Source: Gillisella terrae
Lineage (GTDB): Bacteria; Pseudomonadota; Alphaproteobacteria; Rhizobiales; Rhizobiaceae
Direction of reading: 5' to 3'
Length of the DNA stretch: 64,000 bases
Assembly: GCF_004801395.1 (NCBI RefSeq)
Contig: NZ_SSOA01000010.1
Coordinates: forward strand, 1 to 64,000
Under the pieces are notes generated by a model, which had not been told where the DNA came from, did no database searches, and worked only from the letters and a program-made list of their open reading frames with translations. A program made the position numbers and the translations under genes. This document shows, piece after piece, positions 62,327 to 64,000 of the stretch; within the stretch, counting starts at the first letter, position 1, and every line of letters starts with the position of its first letter.

Positions 62327-63412
62327 TCAATATCCGGTCATTTCCAGATATCCGACTCCGTTCTGACTGCCGGAAAAGCGAATTGGTCCCTCCCAATAGG
62401 CGAAGGCAACTGGCATCCAGCTTTGCGGGTTGAGAGGCTTGGTGGTGATGCTGAGGCCCTTTTCCGGCAGCTCCAGCCGCCATTCCACCGGAATATCATG
62501 CCCAGAGACGTTTGCCCGCTTGAGCGGCGTCAGTTTCAACGCGCCCGGCTTTAACAATTGCGTGGTGCCATCGGCTGCAATCCAAGTGGCAACAGTGTAA
62601 TCACTGCCTTTGCCGCGCAAATGAAAGCCCATCATTTTTGCGCCGCCATCAAAATGCAACGAGAACCAATCCCAGCCGGTTTGTTCGCTGCTGAGCGGTT
62701 GTGATGACCACTCGCGATCCGCCCAGGCTTTGCCCGTTACCGCAACATCGCCAGTCGGCAAATGCAGCGTACCCGTGACCGCGTAAAACGGTTGTGAGTA
62801 ATAATAACTCGCCTGCCCCGTGGCCGATTTGACCGAATAGCCCTTGTCACCCTGCAACACCAAAGGGCGATCAGCCCGAAGAGAGAGATCATAGCCAAAA
62901 TTGCTGCCATGGGCTTTCAGGTTCACATTGGCAATTGCATCTTGCGAAGCGCCATCTTGGCCTTCCGCCTTTGCCGTCATCGCCCAATCGTCAATCCACG
63001 CATGAAAAGGCGATGCATTCACCCCCGCTTGCCCAATGCCGCCGCGGGCAAATTTTTCGGCAACATAATGGTGTTCAGCCGAGGTCACCGCGGCATGTCC
63101 CATCCATACTTGCGGACTATCCCAGCCTTTTTCTTCGCCGGGCGCCAAAGCTGAGCGAAACAGCGTCCACTGCACCCCATAGTCGCGGCCCGCCGCGTCT
63201 TTGAGATTGGCAGTCACATACCACCACTCAATGCGAAAATCATTGTGGGGACCATGATCCGCTGGAAATGAAAACACATGGCCGGGTTGCGGCACAGCAA
63301 AACCATTCCCTGCCGCCGTGCCAAGGCCAGCAAAGCCTTGCGCCGTTGCCAGACTTCCGCTCAAAACCCACGACAGCCAAAGCCAGACCAGACGTTTCAC
63401 ATTAGCGTTCAT
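62327..63412 (-). CDS. AttH/CrtC-like lipocalin-domain protein associated with an ABC exporter
   Basis: A 361-residue exported protein, signal then a tandem lipocalin-like (AttH, PF07143/PF17186) domain: FSFPADHGPHNDFRIEWWYV, TANLKDAAGRDYGVQWTLFR, KAWADREWSSQPLSSEQTGW and DWFSLHFDGGAKMM. Related to carotenoid 1,2-hydratase CrtC but here genetically tied to a MacB-like transporter; its start overlaps the permease gene by 11 bp. Such pairs are thought to export or shuttle a lipid. ATG 63412 is preferred over TTG 63418. Confidence 0.82.
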   Translation of the reverse strand: MNANVKRLVWLWLSWVLSGSLATAQGFAGLGTAAGNGFAVPQPGHVFSFPADHGPHNDFRIEWWYVTANLKDAAGRDYGVQWTLFRSALAPGEEKGWDSPQVWMGHAAVTSAEHHYVAEKFARGGIGQAGVNASPFHAWIDDWAMTAKAEGQDGASQDAIANVNLKAHGSNFGYDLSLRADRPLVLQGDKGYSVKSATGQASYYYSQPFYAVTGTLHLPTGDVAVTGKAWADREWSSQPLSSEQTGWDWFSLHFDGGAKMMGFHLRGKGSDYTVATWIAADGTTQLLKPGALKLTPLKRANVSGHDIPVEWRLELPEKGLSITTKPLNPQSWMPVAFAYWEGPIRFSGSQNGVGYLEMTGY

Positions 63413-64000
63413 TGGCAAAGACTTTCAACAGATCGGAAGGTTTGAGACGCGCGATTGCCAGCAACGGCACGAGAGCCGCAAAAAAAGCAGCCACGATTGC
63501 AAGACACCCCAGGGAAAGCCATTGCATGGGAAAGACATGCATCGGCAAGCGCCAGCCAAAGGCCTCAACATTGACAACCGCCAACAGCACCCACGCCAGC
63601 GCCAGCCCGGTTGGCAGTGCCGCCACCATGGTAAACAGCGCCAGCGCCAACGTGCGGCAAAGCTCAAGCGCAATCAGCTTTTTTCGGGTCAGCCCCATGG
63701 CCCATAGCGGGGCAATCTGCGCGATCCGCATGTTTGAGAGCGTCATCAAACTTGCAAACATGGCAAGCCCAGCCACCCCCAGCGTCAGCACGTTCAACAC
63801 CGCCGTCACTGCAAACGTTTTTTCAAAAATCTCCAAAGAACGCTTTTTGATAGATGCCTGATCCACGACATTTTGATTGCCGAGGCCAAATTCATCTTTC
63901 AAGGCCTGCCGTAAGGCGTCCACTTTTTCCGGCGCAATCCGCACACCAAACCGCAAACGCGACAGATCAGAAAAGCGTTTGACGAGATCCTTTTGCGAGA
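63402..64000 (-). CDS. FtsX-like ABC transporter permease, C-terminal part (truncated by the window)
   Basis: The visible part is about 199 residues, open to the window edge, and ends ARLKPSDLLKVFANER. It contains the FtsX-domain helices (VTAVLNVLTLGVAGLAMFAS, WLSLGCLAIVAAFFAALVPL) and the typical MTLSNMRIAQIAPLWAMGLT segment. The N-terminal part, and presumably the partner ATPase, lie beyond 64000. It is translationally coupled to the lipocalin-like gene. Confidence 0.85.
   Translation of the reverse strand, partial: SQKDLVKRFSDLSRLRFGVRIAPEKVDALRQALKDEFGLGNQNVVDQASIKKRSLEIFEKTFAVTAVLNVLTLGVAGLAMFASLMTLSNMRIAQIAPLWAMGLTRKKLIALELCRTLALALFTMVAALPTGLALAWVLLAVVNVEAFGWRLPMHVFPMQWLSLGCLAIVAAFFAALVPLLAIARLKPSDLLKVFANER

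Overview
The window looks like part of a large secondary replicon (chromid or megaplasmid) of an alphaproteobacterium of the Rhizobiales, most likely Rhizobiaceae or Brucellaceae. The evidence is a complete repABC replication/partition operon (54207-58589, minus strand), two copies of a repABC-type parS palindrome, a rhizobial type of mosaic palindromic repeat scattered between genes, three EcfG/RpoE2-type general-stress promoters, and a dense load of TRAP and ABC importers with catabolic genes. No rRNA, tRNA, CRISPR array or intact insertion sequence was seen.

Layout. 0.2-3.7 kb: a LysR regulator divergent from a quinone/aromatic detoxification operon (two-domain VOC ring-cleaving dioxygenase, alpha/beta hydrolase, pirin). 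3.9-5.6 kb: an ABC exporter. 6.2-12.3 kb: a TetR regulator, a collapsed dimethylglycine-dehydrogenase-like pseudogene and heterotetrameric sarcosine oxidase soxBDAG. 12.6-17.9 kb: a TRAP importer with a divergent LacI regulator, then an orphan branched-chain-type binding protein. 18.4-20.8 kb: a small stress island with three EcfG-like promoters. 21-26.7 kb: an SH3 protein, then a LysR regulator divergent from dabB-dabA, a DAB inorganic-carbon pump. 26.9-40.3 kb: an aldonate catabolism island (xylD-denD divergent from an FAD oxidoreductase, a GntR regulator, xylX, a TRAP importer) and a LacI-operator-controlled sugar ABC importer. 40.3-44.6 kb: a rhizobial plasmid HTH protein, a bile-acid-symporter-family transporter and an M20 amidohydrolase, with the two parS sites. 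44.9-48 kb: a cobalamin riboswitch, a tiny ORF and a BtuCDF/FecCD-type importer. 48-53.6 kb: homocysteine S-methyltransferase with a polar amino-acid ABC importer, an Lrp regulator and (S)-ureidoglycine aminohydrolase. 54.2-58.6 kb: repC, a ctRNA gene, repB, repA. 59-61.1 kb: ethanolamine ammonia-lyase eutBC. 61.4-64 kb: an e(P4)-like acid phosphatase, an AttH-like lipocalin protein and a truncated FtsX-type permease.

How the parts connect. RepB should bind the two parS copies 11-13 kb from repC. The LacI regulator at 15.5 kb and the sugar ABC operon at 36.5 kb share the 12-mer TATCGATAACAT in their control regions, suggesting one regulon over two distant loci. The GntR regulator at 31.4 kb has candidate operators before the FAD oxidoreductase and before xylX. 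Adenosylcobalamin-dependent EutBC lies on the same replicon as a B12-riboswitch-controlled importer. The mosaic palindromes lie between convergent genes, supply the last codons or stop codons of several genes, and have expanded the repB-repC gap to about 820 bp.
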